Shown here piece after piece: positions 54,940 to 63,740 of a DNA stretch of 64,000 bases; position 1 is the first letter of the stretch, and each line of letters begins with the position of its first letter. The DNA lies in NCBI GenBank assembly GCA_036251205.1, contig CP133958.1, positions 682,001 through 746,000 of the forward strand, given 5' to 3'. Source of the DNA: Orbaceae bacterium BiB. Lineage in GTDB: Bacteria > Pseudomonadota > Gammaproteobacteria > Enterobacterales > Orbaceae. The notes beneath the pieces are model-generated. The model saw only the letters and a program-made list of their open reading frames with translations. It searched no databases and was not told where the DNA came from. Both the position numbers and the translations under genes were made by a program.

Positions 54940-55430
54940 TAAGATTCCTCTTTTATCTGTGCTAATTTTCGAAATGCACTAAGTTGGCTTTGCAGTAAAT
55001 TACGTTGTTCATCACGACCGACAAAAATTTTAAACATCGCTTCACCGCTACCATTAATAAAAATAATACCAGCGGTATCACTCCCCATAAATTTTCGTTC
55101 AACAAAAGCAATATACTGACAATTGTCTGATTTTATATGGCCGCTAAACCCCTCTTTACCCTGCATATTATAATAGCCATGTCGAGAAGAGGCTGTTGGT
55201 AGGTTGCCTGCAAATTCAAAAATAATATCAGGAGTATTAACTAATATGGTTATTTTTCCCCAATTAATGACTTCATTCCAAATATGCTCAAAATAGCGTC
55301 CAGAAATAAGATGGTGTTCACTACTTGCCTTAATCACCTCTAATAATGAAACTTGATAATCCTGAGCAATTTTCTCTAAAGTACCCTCTGGACGGGTAGC
55401 CATAAATTCGTTTAAAGTTGGTTTAGTCAT
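54939..55430 (-). CDS. chuX: Heme utilisation protein ChuX/HutX
   Basis: 163-residue cytosolic heme-binding protein of the HutX/HuvX family, thought to hold or pass heme to ChuW. Conserved parts: NEFMATRPEGTLEKIAQDYQVSLLEVIKA, WNEVINWGKITILVNTPDIIFEFAGNLP and GFSGHIKSDNCQYIAFVERKFMGSDTAGIIF. Start at ATG 55430 because AGGAGG lies 5 bases upstream. Between chuW and chuY, as in E. coli O157. Confidence 0.9.
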   Translation of the reverse strand: MTKPTLNEFMATRPEGTLEKIAQDYQVSLLEVIKASSEHHLISGRYFEHIWNEVINWGKITILVNTPDIIFEFAGNLPTASSRHGYYNMQGKEGFSGHIKSDNCQYIAFVERKFMGSDTAGIIFINGSGEAMFKIFVGRDEQRNLLQSQLSAFRKLAQIKEES

Positions 55431-55462
55431 CATTTCCTCCTGCATAATAAAAGTTATAAGGG

Positions 55463-56878
55463 TTAATTAGTTATTTTCTGGGCATGGGCATGACTATGTT
55501 TCATTTTTGCATTCCCCTCCGCTGAATCAGCCTTCATCGTTGATAAATCAGGGCGTTGTACCGATAATTTTGCAAGCTCTGGCTCATTAATCTGTAACAA
55601 TAACCGCTGTAATGCACTAAGCAGATTACTCGCCCAAAAACGTCCACTAGTCGTTAAATTAAAACATAAACCATTTTCAACAAGCAAACCGGCTTGATGC
55701 CACTGTGTAATGAGCGGTAGCAGTAATTCTGGTTGGGCCATTATCTCGTTAAGATTAACTCGTCCACGTTCAATTCCCCCTTGTAACAGATGTAACCAAT
55801 TGAGCTGCTTATTTCCTTGTAACAGCATTGCTAATGGTTTTTTTTGCTGATCTAGCTGAGCATAATAGCCGGTTAAATTCCGCTGTAACATAAAAGACTT
55901 ATCCGCCAGCTTACCACCGGCACATGAACCGAACGCTAAATAATCTGCTCCTTGTTTAATTAGGATATTATAAAGATTGCGTTCACGCGTTGTTCTACCC
56001 CAGTGGCTATTAGATAGTTGTCCCCAACCGTAATTGGCTAGGATTTCTACTCCTGTCCGATAGAACTGATAATTTTCTGCCACCGTAGGTAAGGTAATTC
56101 TTTGATTTTCAACACTTTTAAATAATGGTGTTGTTGATAATAGATTTAAGGCATAAAGATCAACACCATCTAAGGGGAAATCACGAATGATCGTCAGATC
56201 TTCTTGCCAAGTCTGTAGCGTTTGTCTCGGTAAACCAAAAATAAGATCACAAACTACCGCAGCTTTATCTCGTTCACCTAATCGCTGAATAAAATCAATG
56301 GTTTGCTGCTGATTTGAGGTTCGTGCTAAACGTTGGCGAATAGCGGTATTAAAAGTCTGTACACCAATAGAAAAACGATTTGCACCAGCTTCAATACAAG
56401 CATCAATTTTTTCATCTGTAAAATTAAGCACGCGTCCCTCTATTGTGATCTCACAATCAGGTGCTAAAGGATACTGGGTTCTAATGGCGGTAATTAAACG
56501 GTGTAGCTGGTTTGCTGTAAGCGCACTTGGTGTCCCCCCGCCAAAATAGACCGCATGAATTGGTGATGACTGCGACAGCACTGAATTAGAATTGAGCTCA
56601 ATATCTTGTAGTAAATATTGGCAATACAACTCCGTATCGTGCTTACTTAATGGGTTTTGATAAAATCCACAGAATGTACAATGAGTTGCACAAAAAGGGA
56701 TATGTACATACAGCAAACGTTTATTTTTAGGCAATACTTGTTGATGTAATTGCATCCATGCTGATTCAATTTCGCTTGAATTGATCGGTGTTGCCCCACG
56801 AAATGGCATAACTGCCCATCGTTCACGAAAAGGAGTCCCCTCAAGTTGAGCATAAAACGAAGTTAAATCTAATTTCAT
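55463..56878 (-). CDS. chuW: Anaerobilin synthase ChuW (radical SAM)
   Basis: About 471-residue radical SAM methyltransferase of the HutW/HemN-like class that opens heme without oxygen, freeing iron. Cluster motif CATHCTFC (YVHIPFCATHCTFCGFY), then YFGGGTPSALT, FSIGVQTFN and DLIFGLPRQTLQTW. The C-terminus has an unusual tail with KHSHAHAQ that could bind metal. Start at ATG 56878 with GGAGG five bases upstream. A candidate Fur box lies 35 bases upstream. First gene of the leftward transcript. Confidence 0.92.
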   Translation of the reverse strand: MKLDLTSFYAQLEGTPFRERWAVMPFRGATPINSSEIESAWMQLHQQVLPKNKRLLYVHIPFCATHCTFCGFYQNPLSKHDTELYCQYLLQDIELNSNSVLSQSSPIHAVYFGGGTPSALTANQLHRLITAIRTQYPLAPDCEITIEGRVLNFTDEKIDACIEAGANRFSIGVQTFNTAIRQRLARTSNQQQTIDFIQRLGERDKAAVVCDLIFGLPRQTLQTWQEDLTIIRDFPLDGVDLYALNLLSTTPLFKSVENQRITLPTVAENYQFYRTGVEILANYGWGQLSNSHWGRTTRERNLYNILIKQGADYLAFGSCAGGKLADKSFMLQRNLTGYYAQLDQQKKPLAMLLQGNKQLNWLHLLQGGIERGRVNLNEIMAQPELLLPLITQWHQAGLLVENGLCFNLTTSGRFWASNLLSALQRLLLQINEPELAKLSVQRPDLSTMKADSAEGNAKMKHSHAHAQKITN

Positions 56879-56912
56879 CATCACCTCCAAAAAAACAATC
56901 CAAACATTAAAC

Positions 56913-56932
56913 GATAATCATTCTCATTTATC
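56913..56932. promoter_or_regulatory. Fur box for chuW operon
   Basis: GATAATCATTCTCATTTATC, an imperfect palindrome close to GATAATGATAATCATTATC, lies just upstream of the leftward heme operon. Confidence 0.7.
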
Positions 56933-56988
56933 AAGTTAAATTTAATTTATTTTTAATGCTTGATTTACGCATTTTTTACAATACAATT

Positions 56989-57007
56989 GATAACGATTAT
57001 CATTTGC
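56989..57007. promoter_or_regulatory. Fur box for the heme receptor gene
   Basis: GATAACGATTATCATTTGC matches the 19-bp Fur consensus at about 15 positions and ends 19 bases before the receptor ATG. Confidence 0.75.
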
Positions 57008-57026
57008 ATTTGAATTGAGGTTAACT

Positions 57027-59186
57027 ATGGTTCGTTTACGTAACAAAAATTTGCTCTATTTTGTCCCATTACTTATTACTATCCCCATATCTAAAGCTCA
57101 AACATCCGAGCTAAATAACTCAAATAATAAAACCCCCTCTTCCCTAGAGACGATTACTGTCACTTCGGACCGCGGAGAAAAATCTATTTGGGACAGTTCA
57201 ATGCCTGTAGTTGCAGTGAATGAGGATGAAATAAAAAAACATAATGGCGACTCAATTATTGAGACTCTACGAGATATTCCTGGTATTGAGATTAGTGATA
57301 ATTCTCTTGCTGGACGTAAACAACTGATGATTCGTGGTGAAGCACCTTCAAGGGTGCTGATCCTTATCGATGGACAAGAAATTACTTATCATCGTTCAGG
57401 ACATGGTTCAAGTGCTGGAATTTTAATTGATATGGAATCGGTAGATAGAATCGAGGTCGTTAAAGGTCCAAATTCAGTCTTGTATGGCTCACAAGCAATT
57501 GGTGGAGTTGTTAATTTTATCACTCGTAAAGGCAGTAATAACGGGGAAAAGTTTGATGGTCATCTTAAATCAATTTATAATGGAGCGACTGATGGGTTTA
57601 CACAACAAGGTTCGGTTTATGGTTCAGTCGATAATTTTGATTACCGACTAAGTGGCACTTATTCGGATCAAGGGGATCGTAAAACACGACAAGGAAGATT
57701 GAAAGATACCGATTTTAATAATAACAGTGCTAGTGCCTGGCTTGGTTATACATTAGACAAACATAAATTAGGACTCTCTTTAGAACATTATCAACTTGAA
57801 ACAAATACCTATTATGAAGCAGATCCTAATACCCCAGACATTAAAGAGTTCTCGGTAAAAATCCCTAAATTAGAACGTGAAAAAATGGGGATCTTCTATG
57901 ATTATCAAGTCGATAACGGCATAATCGATAAAATTCATGTTGATGGTTATTATCAAAAATTAAAGCGACAATTTAGAAATAATATTCTTATTGCCCCTAT
58001 TCCAACAATGAAAATTGGTACAAATACCCATACCGATGATACACAAAATAGTCTTGGTCTAACGACCCAAATTAACTGGAAACCGAGTAAAAATATTAAT
58101 TTAATTACGGGTCTACAATATCAACAAGATGAAGTTAAGCAAACTTCTACTACCAAAAATACTATCAATACACCAATCCCTAGTCGCGACTATGTAGAAA
58201 ACAAATGGCAAAATAATACATGGCAACAATCCACTATTGCACTGTTTGCACAAAATGACTGGTCGATTACTGATGATTTCGCATGGAATATTGGTATTCG
58301 ACAATACTGGATAGAATCGAAACTCAAAAATGGGCGTAGTGAGTTAACTAAAACGCCTGTATCAGGTACACCGACATCAACAATAACGATTGATAAAGCT
58401 AGAACTAATCATAATAACAATATGATCATCTCAACAGGATTGACTTATCAAGGTGTTGAAAATACATTATTTAGAGCATCATTTGCACAGGGTTATGTCT
58501 ATCCAACGCTGGCTCATCTTTATGGCATCACCTCAGCTCACCAACAAGTAATTTATGGAAATCCTAATCTAGAAGCAGAAAAAGCTAATAATTACGAAAT
58601 TGGTTTGCGTTTTAATGATAATACTTGGTTAATTGATTCATCCGTTTATTATTCTACAGCTAAAAACTACATTACCGACCAAGTCTGCAATGGTTCTGCG
58701 GTTTGTTCTGGAGCCGTCGGAACAACTAACCGATACTATATTAATGCTAATCGTGCAAAAACCTATGGTGTAGAGTTAACTCTCGAGTATTTAAAGTGGG
58801 AAATTATCCCGTATATTACCGCTAACTATATCCGTCGTCAGGTAGAAACCGACAGCTATAAAACTTTTGATAGCGGTAGCCCAGCCCTTTCCAGCACAAT
58901 AGGTATTAAAAACAGTTATATCATTGATCGCCTTAATACCGATCTTGATAGTAACTTATTTATTCGTACTGCAACTAATGCAAATAACCGAAGCGGAGAT
59001 ACCACCTATCACTATGCCGGTTGGTCAACATTAAACCTATCAATGACAGCATCATTTGGTCAAAAACGTCAGTATCAAATTGGACTAGATCTTAATAATA
59101 TCTTAAACAAAAACTATACAACAGCCCATGAAAGTATTCCGGCGGCTAAATTTAATGCAGTTATTAGTGGTAGTTTGAATTTTTAA
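57027..59186 (+). CDS. hmuR: TonB-dependent heme receptor (HmuR/ChuA-like)
   Basis: About 719-residue outer-membrane receptor. Signal peptide MVRLRNKNLLYFVPLLITIP through SKAQ; a TonB-box-like LETITVTSDRGEK; the plug with RDIPGIEISDNSLAGRKQLMIRGEAPSRVLILIDGQE and VVKGPNSVLYGSQAIGGVVNFIT; then a 22-strand barrel ending NAVISGSLNF. The ANNYEIGLRF and NRAKTYGVELTLEY blocks are typical. ATG 57027 is chosen because GAGG lies 6 bases upstream; TTG 57015 is in frame. Ligand inferred as heme from the neighbours. Symbol by context. Confidence 0.87.
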   Translation: MVRLRNKNLLYFVPLLITIPISKAQTSELNNSNNKTPSSLETITVTSDRGEKSIWDSSMPVVAVNEDEIKKHNGDSIIETLRDIPGIEISDNSLAGRKQLMIRGEAPSRVLILIDGQEITYHRSGHGSSAGILIDMESVDRIEVVKGPNSVLYGSQAIGGVVNFITRKGSNNGEKFDGHLKSIYNGATDGFTQQGSVYGSVDNFDYRLSGTYSDQGDRKTRQGRLKDTDFNNNSASAWLGYTLDKHKLGLSLEHYQLETNTYYEADPNTPDIKEFSVKIPKLEREKMGIFYDYQVDNGIIDKIHVDGYYQKLKRQFRNNILIAPIPTMKIGTNTHTDDTQNSLGLTTQINWKPSKNINLITGLQYQQDEVKQTSTTKNTINTPIPSRDYVENKWQNNTWQQSTIALFAQNDWSITDDFAWNIGIRQYWIESKLKNGRSELTKTPVSGTPTSTITIDKARTNHNNNMIISTGLTYQGVENTLFRASFAQGYVYPTLAHLYGITSAHQQVIYGNPNLEAEKANNYEIGLRFNDNTWLIDSSVYYSTAKNYITDQVCNGSAVCSGAVGTTNRYYINANRAKTYGVELTLEYLKWEIIPYITANYIRRQVETDSYKTFDSGSPALSSTIGIKNSYIIDRLNTDLDSNLFIRTATNANNRSGDTTYHYAGWSTLNLSMTASFGQKRQYQIGLDLNNILNKNYTTAHESIPAAKFNAVISGSLNF

Positions 59187-59207
59187 AATAAACGAGGAGT
59201 TCATCTC

Positions 59208-60041
59208 ATGACTTATCACCTAAAAAAACTATTTTTGATTATTGTTGCGACGGTAATTCCAACTATTCATGCTCAAGAGCGTCTAGTCACGGCTGGCGGT
59301 TCAATAACAGAAATAATTTATGCCATCAATGATCAAACTGAACTCGTCGGTGTTGATATGACGAGTACTTATCCACCCGAGATTAAAGAGTTACCACAAA
59401 TAGGCTACTGGAAGCAACTCAGTATTGAAGGGATCTTATCATTAAAACCGACTCTTTTTATCACTTGGCAAGACTCTGGACCAGAACAGATATTCACTCA
59501 ATTACAAGCCAGTAATGTAAAAGTAGTTCGTTTACAACGCGTCCCAAATAATCTTGATTTACTTTTTAATAATATTAACCTGATTGGTGATATATTGAAT
59601 AAAAAACAAGAAGCAAAACAGCTAACTGAACATATCTCGAAAGAGATTAGTCAAATTGAGCGAGCTATTGCACAGCAAAAGGTCAAGCCTAATGTGATGT
59701 TTTTGTTAAGTATGTCAGGAGTAACACAAGTAGCAGGGAAAAATACTGTTGCCGATAGTATTATCACGCTAGCAGGCGGTAACAATATTGCGACGCATAA
59801 TAATTATAAAAATTACAGCAGTGAAGCATTAATTACAGCTAATCCTGATGTTTTAATTGTCACAACCCAATCAATTGACGCGATTGGTGGTTTAGAGAAT
59901 TTAATCCAATCAGCAGGTATTACCCATACAAATGCTTGGAAAAATAAACGTATTGTTATGATTGATCAAGCATTGATTTTGGGTATGGGGCCGAGAGTAG
60001 ATCAAGCTGTTACAACATTATATCGTGGTTTTTACCCATAA
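59208..60041 (+). CDS. hmuT: Periplasmic heme-binding protein HmuT
   Basis: 277 residues with a signal peptide (MTYHLKKLFLIIVATVIPTI then HAQ) and the TroA/BtuF-like fold. RLVTAGGSITEIIYAINDQTELVGVDMTSTYPPEIKELPQIGYWKQLSIEGILSLKPTL matches HmuT/ShuT, with the heme-coordinating Tyr probably in QIGYWKQ. TAGGVTQVAGKNTVADSII-type middle and MGPRVDQAVTTLYRGFYP end. It follows the receptor by 21 bases and delivers heme to HmuUV. Confidence 0.92.
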   Translation: MTYHLKKLFLIIVATVIPTIHAQERLVTAGGSITEIIYAINDQTELVGVDMTSTYPPEIKELPQIGYWKQLSIEGILSLKPTLFITWQDSGPEQIFTQLQASNVKVVRLQRVPNNLDLLFNNINLIGDILNKKQEAKQLTEHISKEISQIERAIAQQKVKPNVMFLLSMSGVTQVAGKNTVADSIITLAGGNNIATHNNYKNYSSEALITANPDVLIVTTQSIDAIGGLENLIQSAGITHTNAWKNKRIVMIDQALILGMGPRVDQAVTTLYRGFYP

Positions 60042-60059
60042 TTAGTCAAGTGATGATAT

Positions 60060-60098
60060 CGATTAATGATATCAAGAAAAGCATCATTAATCGTTGTT
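60060..60098 (+). terminator. Terminator after hmuT
   Basis: CGATTAATGAT (60060-60070) pairs perfectly with ATCATTAATCG (60083-60093), followed by TTGTTTATCTT. Confidence 0.6.
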
Positions 60099-60192
60099 TA
60101 TCTTCACATACTTTTATTGATTGTCTTTTGACTATAAAAATTTTATGCTTATATGTTATTATTGCTAAAATTATTTAAAAAGGTCATTGGTT

Positions 60193-61104
60193 ATGTTGTA
60201 TACATCGCAGTCGCTACCATCAAGTAAAATTTCATTAGATAACTGGCTATTAGTTAAGGTATCAGGTCAAGATAATAGTAAATTTTTACAGGGGCAATTA
60301 ACCGCTGATATTAATAAACTCAGTGATACCCACTGGCTTTTTGCGGCTCAATGTGATCCAAAAGGTAAAGTATTAAGTAACATCCTGCTATTTAAACGTG
60401 GCGATGATATTTATTACATTATCCGCAAAAGTTTAGTTGAAACTCAGTTAAAAGAGCTAAAAAAATATGCTGTATTTTCTAAAATCAGTTTTGAAATTGA
60501 GAGTTCACTGACGATGGTTGGAATTGCTGGTGATAACTTATCAGAGCTAATACCTGAATTTTCAATAGAGCAAAACTGTCTCACAGTAGGTAATATTAGC
60601 TATTTAAAACTCGATTTTCCGACTAATCGCTATATTGTTATCGCACCAATCGACGAGCAAATTAATCAATTTACAACCTTACATCAAGCCGATAGTGAAC
60701 AATGGCAATTATTAGATATGGAGTCTAATTATCCGATCATTGATCAGCCTTTAGCTAACCAATATTTACCGCAAGCCTTTAATTTACAAAATTTTAATGC
60801 AATCAGTTTTGATAAAGGGTGTTACTGTGGACAAGAGATGGTGGCCAGAGCTCAATATCGTGGAATCAATAAACGAGCACTATATCTACTCATTGGTTCA
60901 TCAGATGAACTACCACAAATTGGTGACGGTATTGAACAGCAAATGGGGGAAAACTGGCGAGAAACAGGCAGTATCCTTTCCACACTTAAAATAGACAATC
61001 ATACTATCTGGATTCAAGTCATTTTAAATAACGATATTGAAGCAAATACAGTCTTCAGAGTGAAAAATAGCCCAACAAGCCACTTTATTATCAAAAGCAA
61101 TTAA
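60193..61104 (+). CDS. ygfZ: tRNA-modifying / Fe-S repair protein YgfZ
   Basis: About 303-residue folate-binding protein of the GcvT-like fold that supports Fe-S enzymes such as MiaB. The signature is FDKGCYCGQEMVARAQYRG with the conserved Cys; the N-terminal LVKVSGQDNSKFLQGQLTADI block is typical. ATG 60193 with AAGG upstream is preferred over TTG 60187. In enterics ygfZ is directly divergent from sdhE; here 7.8 kb of heme genes lie between them. Confidence 0.95.
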   Translation: MLYTSQSLPSSKISLDNWLLVKVSGQDNSKFLQGQLTADINKLSDTHWLFAAQCDPKGKVLSNILLFKRGDDIYYIIRKSLVETQLKELKKYAVFSKISFEIESSLTMVGIAGDNLSELIPEFSIEQNCLTVGNISYLKLDFPTNRYIVIAPIDEQINQFTTLHQADSEQWQLLDMESNYPIIDQPLANQYLPQAFNLQNFNAISFDKGCYCGQEMVARAQYRGINKRALYLLIGSSDELPQIGDGIEQQMGENWRETGSILSTLKIDNHTIWIQVILNNDIEANTVFRVKNSPTSHFIIKSN

Positions 61105-61121
61105 AAAATAAAAGCGATTTA

Positions 61122-61949
61122 TTACATATCAAATAATAATGGGTATTCATCGTAATACCCTAATTCATGAGAAATAGCCTTTGCCGCATCCATCAAAACT
61201 TTAGTTATCCCATTAATATCATGTTGCTGTAAACGCGCAGTTGATAATGAAATCGATACGGAATAATTTACTTTATGTGCAACATCAAAAATCGGTAAAG
61301 CAATACAAGATACCCCAATTTCATTCTCTTCCTTATCATAAGCGATAGCTGTTTGCCGAATGGTAGATAATTCGTTATGCATATCCTCAAGGCGAGTAAT
61401 CGTATTTACAGTTAACTGACGAATAAGATCGTTATTTTGTTGCCAATAATGGTCAACGTACTTACGATTTGGATGATAGGCTAAAAAAATCTTACCCATT
61501 GCAGAACAGTATAACGATAAAGGCTGACCAATATAAGCTCTAGTTTTTAACATGCCCATTGTAGGTTCTAATTTGTAAATGAATACTGCTTGCTCACGTT
61601 CAAACATCGAAAAATTAACGGTTTCGCCAGTAGTCAGATTCAATTTTTCTAAATGAGGAGCCGCCACATTAATAATATTAAGGGAAGATAATGCTTTTTG
61701 ACCAACAGCAACAAATTTAGCGGTTAAACGATAGCTACCAAATGTCTGCGTAGCAGTAACATAGCCGCAAGACTGCAACTCTTGCAAGATACGATGAACT
61801 GTACTTTTATTCATACTCGCTTTTTCAGCTAAAGTAGCCAGTGGGCAACCATTAGGATAATTACTTAATACCTCAATAAGTTGTAATCCTCTAAATAGGC
61901 TTTGATTACCTTGTGATTTAGAACTTTTTTGACTTATCATCGAATCCAT
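61122..61949 (-). CDS. IclR-family regulator (YiaJ-like)
   Basis: 275 residues. A winged helix (LIEVLSNYPNGCPLATLAEKASMNKSTVHRILQELQSCGYV) is followed by the IclR effector domain (LNLTTGETVNFSMFEREQAVFIYKLEPTMGMLKTRAYIGQPLSLYCSAMGKIFLA and NEIGVSCIALPIFDV). Divergent from the truncated yiaK, as YiaJ is in E. coli, so it probably repressed a 2,3-diketo-L-gulonate/xylulose-type operon. The operon it controlled is now cut off, leaving it an orphan. Confidence 0.87.
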   Translation of the reverse strand: MDSMISQKSSKSQGNQSLFRGLQLIEVLSNYPNGCPLATLAEKASMNKSTVHRILQELQSCGYVTATQTFGSYRLTAKFVAVGQKALSSLNIINVAAPHLEKLNLTTGETVNFSMFEREQAVFIYKLEPTMGMLKTRAYIGQPLSLYCSAMGKIFLAYHPNRKYVDHYWQQNNDLIRQLTVNTITRLEDMHNELSTIRQTAIAYDKEENEIGVSCIALPIFDVAHKVNYSVSISLSTARLQQHDINGITKVLMDAAKAISHELGYYDEYPLLFDM

Positions 61950-62216
61950 TTTTCCAACCTATTTAGTCTAATCGTTTGTTCTTTTTTAAGCGCTAGAATC
62001 TTAATTTGCTCTATTCTAAACAAAATCACACAAAATTGCAGCCAATATAATTTGTGCAACTCATCACATTTTCACCATAAATAATCACTTATTCTACTTT
62101 TTTTGTTGACGATTTAAGCAGATCAACGCTATGTTATATTTCATATAATGAAATTCAATTTTAAACAATGAAACAGATTATTCATAAAATAGACTTAAAC
62201 AGGAGAAAATACCAAC

Positions 62217-62448
62217 ATGATCGTCACATTTCAACAGTTAAAAAATGAGTTTGAACGGATACTCCTTGCACGAGGAGTCAGTAAACAAAAAGCCGAAGCT
62301 TGTGCCACTATGTTTGCGCAAACAACGGAGTCAGGCGTTTACTCTCATGGAATCAACCGCTTTCCACGTTTTATTCAGCAACTCGAAGCGGGAGATATCA
62401 AACCCGAAGCAGAACCTAAGAAAATTTTATCATTAGGTGCAATTGAAC
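62217..62448 (+). pseudogene. yiaK: 2,3-diketo-L-gulonate reductase YiaK, truncated by IS21
   Basis: First 77 codons of a malate/L-lactate dehydrogenase-family reductase: [20 protein letters not shown], then [20 protein letters not shown] (with the catalytic His of the family) and [14 protein letters not shown], nearly matching enteric YiaK. At GAIE the frame runs into the IS21-type end TGTCAAATATTG at 62449. The NADH-binding remainder and any yiaLMNO genes are absent from the window. AGGAGAAAATACCAAC supplies a good ribosome site, so transcription of the stub may continue. Confidence 0.88.
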
Positions 62449-62483
62449 TGTCAAATATTGTTGAAAAGTGCACCACTTTAGGT

Positions 62484-63203
62484 ACGATTTTTAAAGCGAT
62501 AAGATTCACTACCTGTTTCAATAATATCGCAGTGGTATACTAGCCTATCGAGTAAGGCTGTTGTCATTTTTTCATCAGTAAATAAAGTTGCCTATTCTGA
62601 AAAAACTAAATTTGTCGTCATAATAATACTAACGTGTTCGTGAAGTTGGCTAATAAGATGAAATAGCAATGCCCCTCCTTTTTGACTAAACGGTAAATAA
62701 CCTAATTCATCAAGTATAATCAAGTCATGCTTAATCAGTTGATTGCTCAGCTTATATTTCTGCATTTCTTTATCCAGTTCTAACTTATTAACCAAGTCTA
62801 ATACATTCCAAAAACGCACTTTTTTACCCATCGTTGCTGCGTTAATACCAATCGCAGTCGCTAAATGGGTTTTCCCCGTGCCAGGACCGCCAACAAAAAT
62901 AATATTGCGTTTATTTTCAATAAAATCATTATCCATAAATAACGTTATCGCCGGTTTATTTAAGGGGGTATTTTTGAAATCAAAATCAGCAAGGCTTTTA
63001 TGCTGGGGAAACTTTGCTTGGTTAATTCGATATTCAATGCTGCGAATATTTCTTTCTGTTTGTTCTATCGTTAATAATCGATGCAAAATATCAAGCGTTG
63101 AGCGTTTACGCTTAATACCCTCGGTGACAACCTCATCAAAGTGTTTGTACATCGTACTCAGTTTAAGTTGTTCAATTAAGGATAAACATTCAAGACGTGG
63201 CAT
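62484..63203 (-). pseudogene. IstB-type helper ATPase with one nonsense codon (copy 2)
   Basis: Better preserved than copy 1: Walker A FVGGPGTGKTHLA, NKLELDKEMQKYKLSNQLI intact where copy 1 has a stop, Walker B LIILDELGYLPFSQKGG. It ends at a TAG (62592) in VFSE-stop-ATLF, where IstB proteins have Trp; copy 1 has the same TAG. Past it the frame continues as a normal IstB tail ([20 protein letters not shown]) to about 62484. The 203-residue product retains the whole AAA+ core. Confidence 0.85.
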
Positions 63204-63633
63204 TATGGACTCCTATTAACAATGTGTTATACCGCTGACAATTGCTTTGTGGTGGTGTATTTAAGGGGATTTCTTTTATCTTTAGTTTTGGAGGAACAGG
63301 TTCAAGAAGCCGATTAATAATATTATGTACTGCTTCAACAGTCGGTATTTTTTCTTCTAACGCTATTTCTGCCGCCGTAATACCGACTTCTTCACCGTGT
63401 TCGGCAATCAGTGTGAGTAACTCAACCATAGCCCTATCACCTTTGGGCTTTTTTAATAAATAGCTTTGTAACGTTTTAATTGATTCAGGCAGTTGCCAAC
63501 CAAAGAAGGGCTCGCCATTCCGTAACGCTCCTGGTTTTTGCTTTAAGAGGTTTAAATAATGCCACGAATTGTAAGAGGTTTCGTTTTTGATAAAGCTACG
63601 AACATGTGTGGCAACACATTCCTGCTTTTCTGT
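63190..63633 (-). pseudogene. IstA C-terminal fragment (copy 2)
   Basis: Open frame encoding the last ~147 residues of IstA (EKQECVATHVRSFIKNETSY, LKQKPGALRNGEPFFGWQLP, ending HNATS). It has the CAG codon that is TAG in copy 1. It overlaps istB by 14 bases. The catalytic core and N-terminus are missing. Confidence 0.8.
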
Positions 63634-63740
63634 TTATTATTTAATGGAGTCTATTTGACAAGTAAAAAGCAGCAGAATCACAGATAACAAGAAACATCTC
63701 AATATTATTGATTTTTGATATTACTAGCAGTAATAACTAA
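63634..63740. other. Short gap between IS21 fragment and fdhD
   Basis: About 100 AT-rich bases, no feature recognised. Confidence 0.3.

Larger units (their letters stand above)
62449..63633 (-). mobile_element. IS21-family element (copy 2), partial
   Basis: A reverse-oriented, nearly identical copy of the 3' half of the 11029-13258 element. It keeps one terminal repeat (62449, TGTCAAATATTGTTGAAAAG then TGCACCA), istB and the end of istA. Homology with copy 1 stops at about 63633 (GAAAAGCAGG on the minus strand), so the istA side and the second terminus are deleted. Confidence 0.82.
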
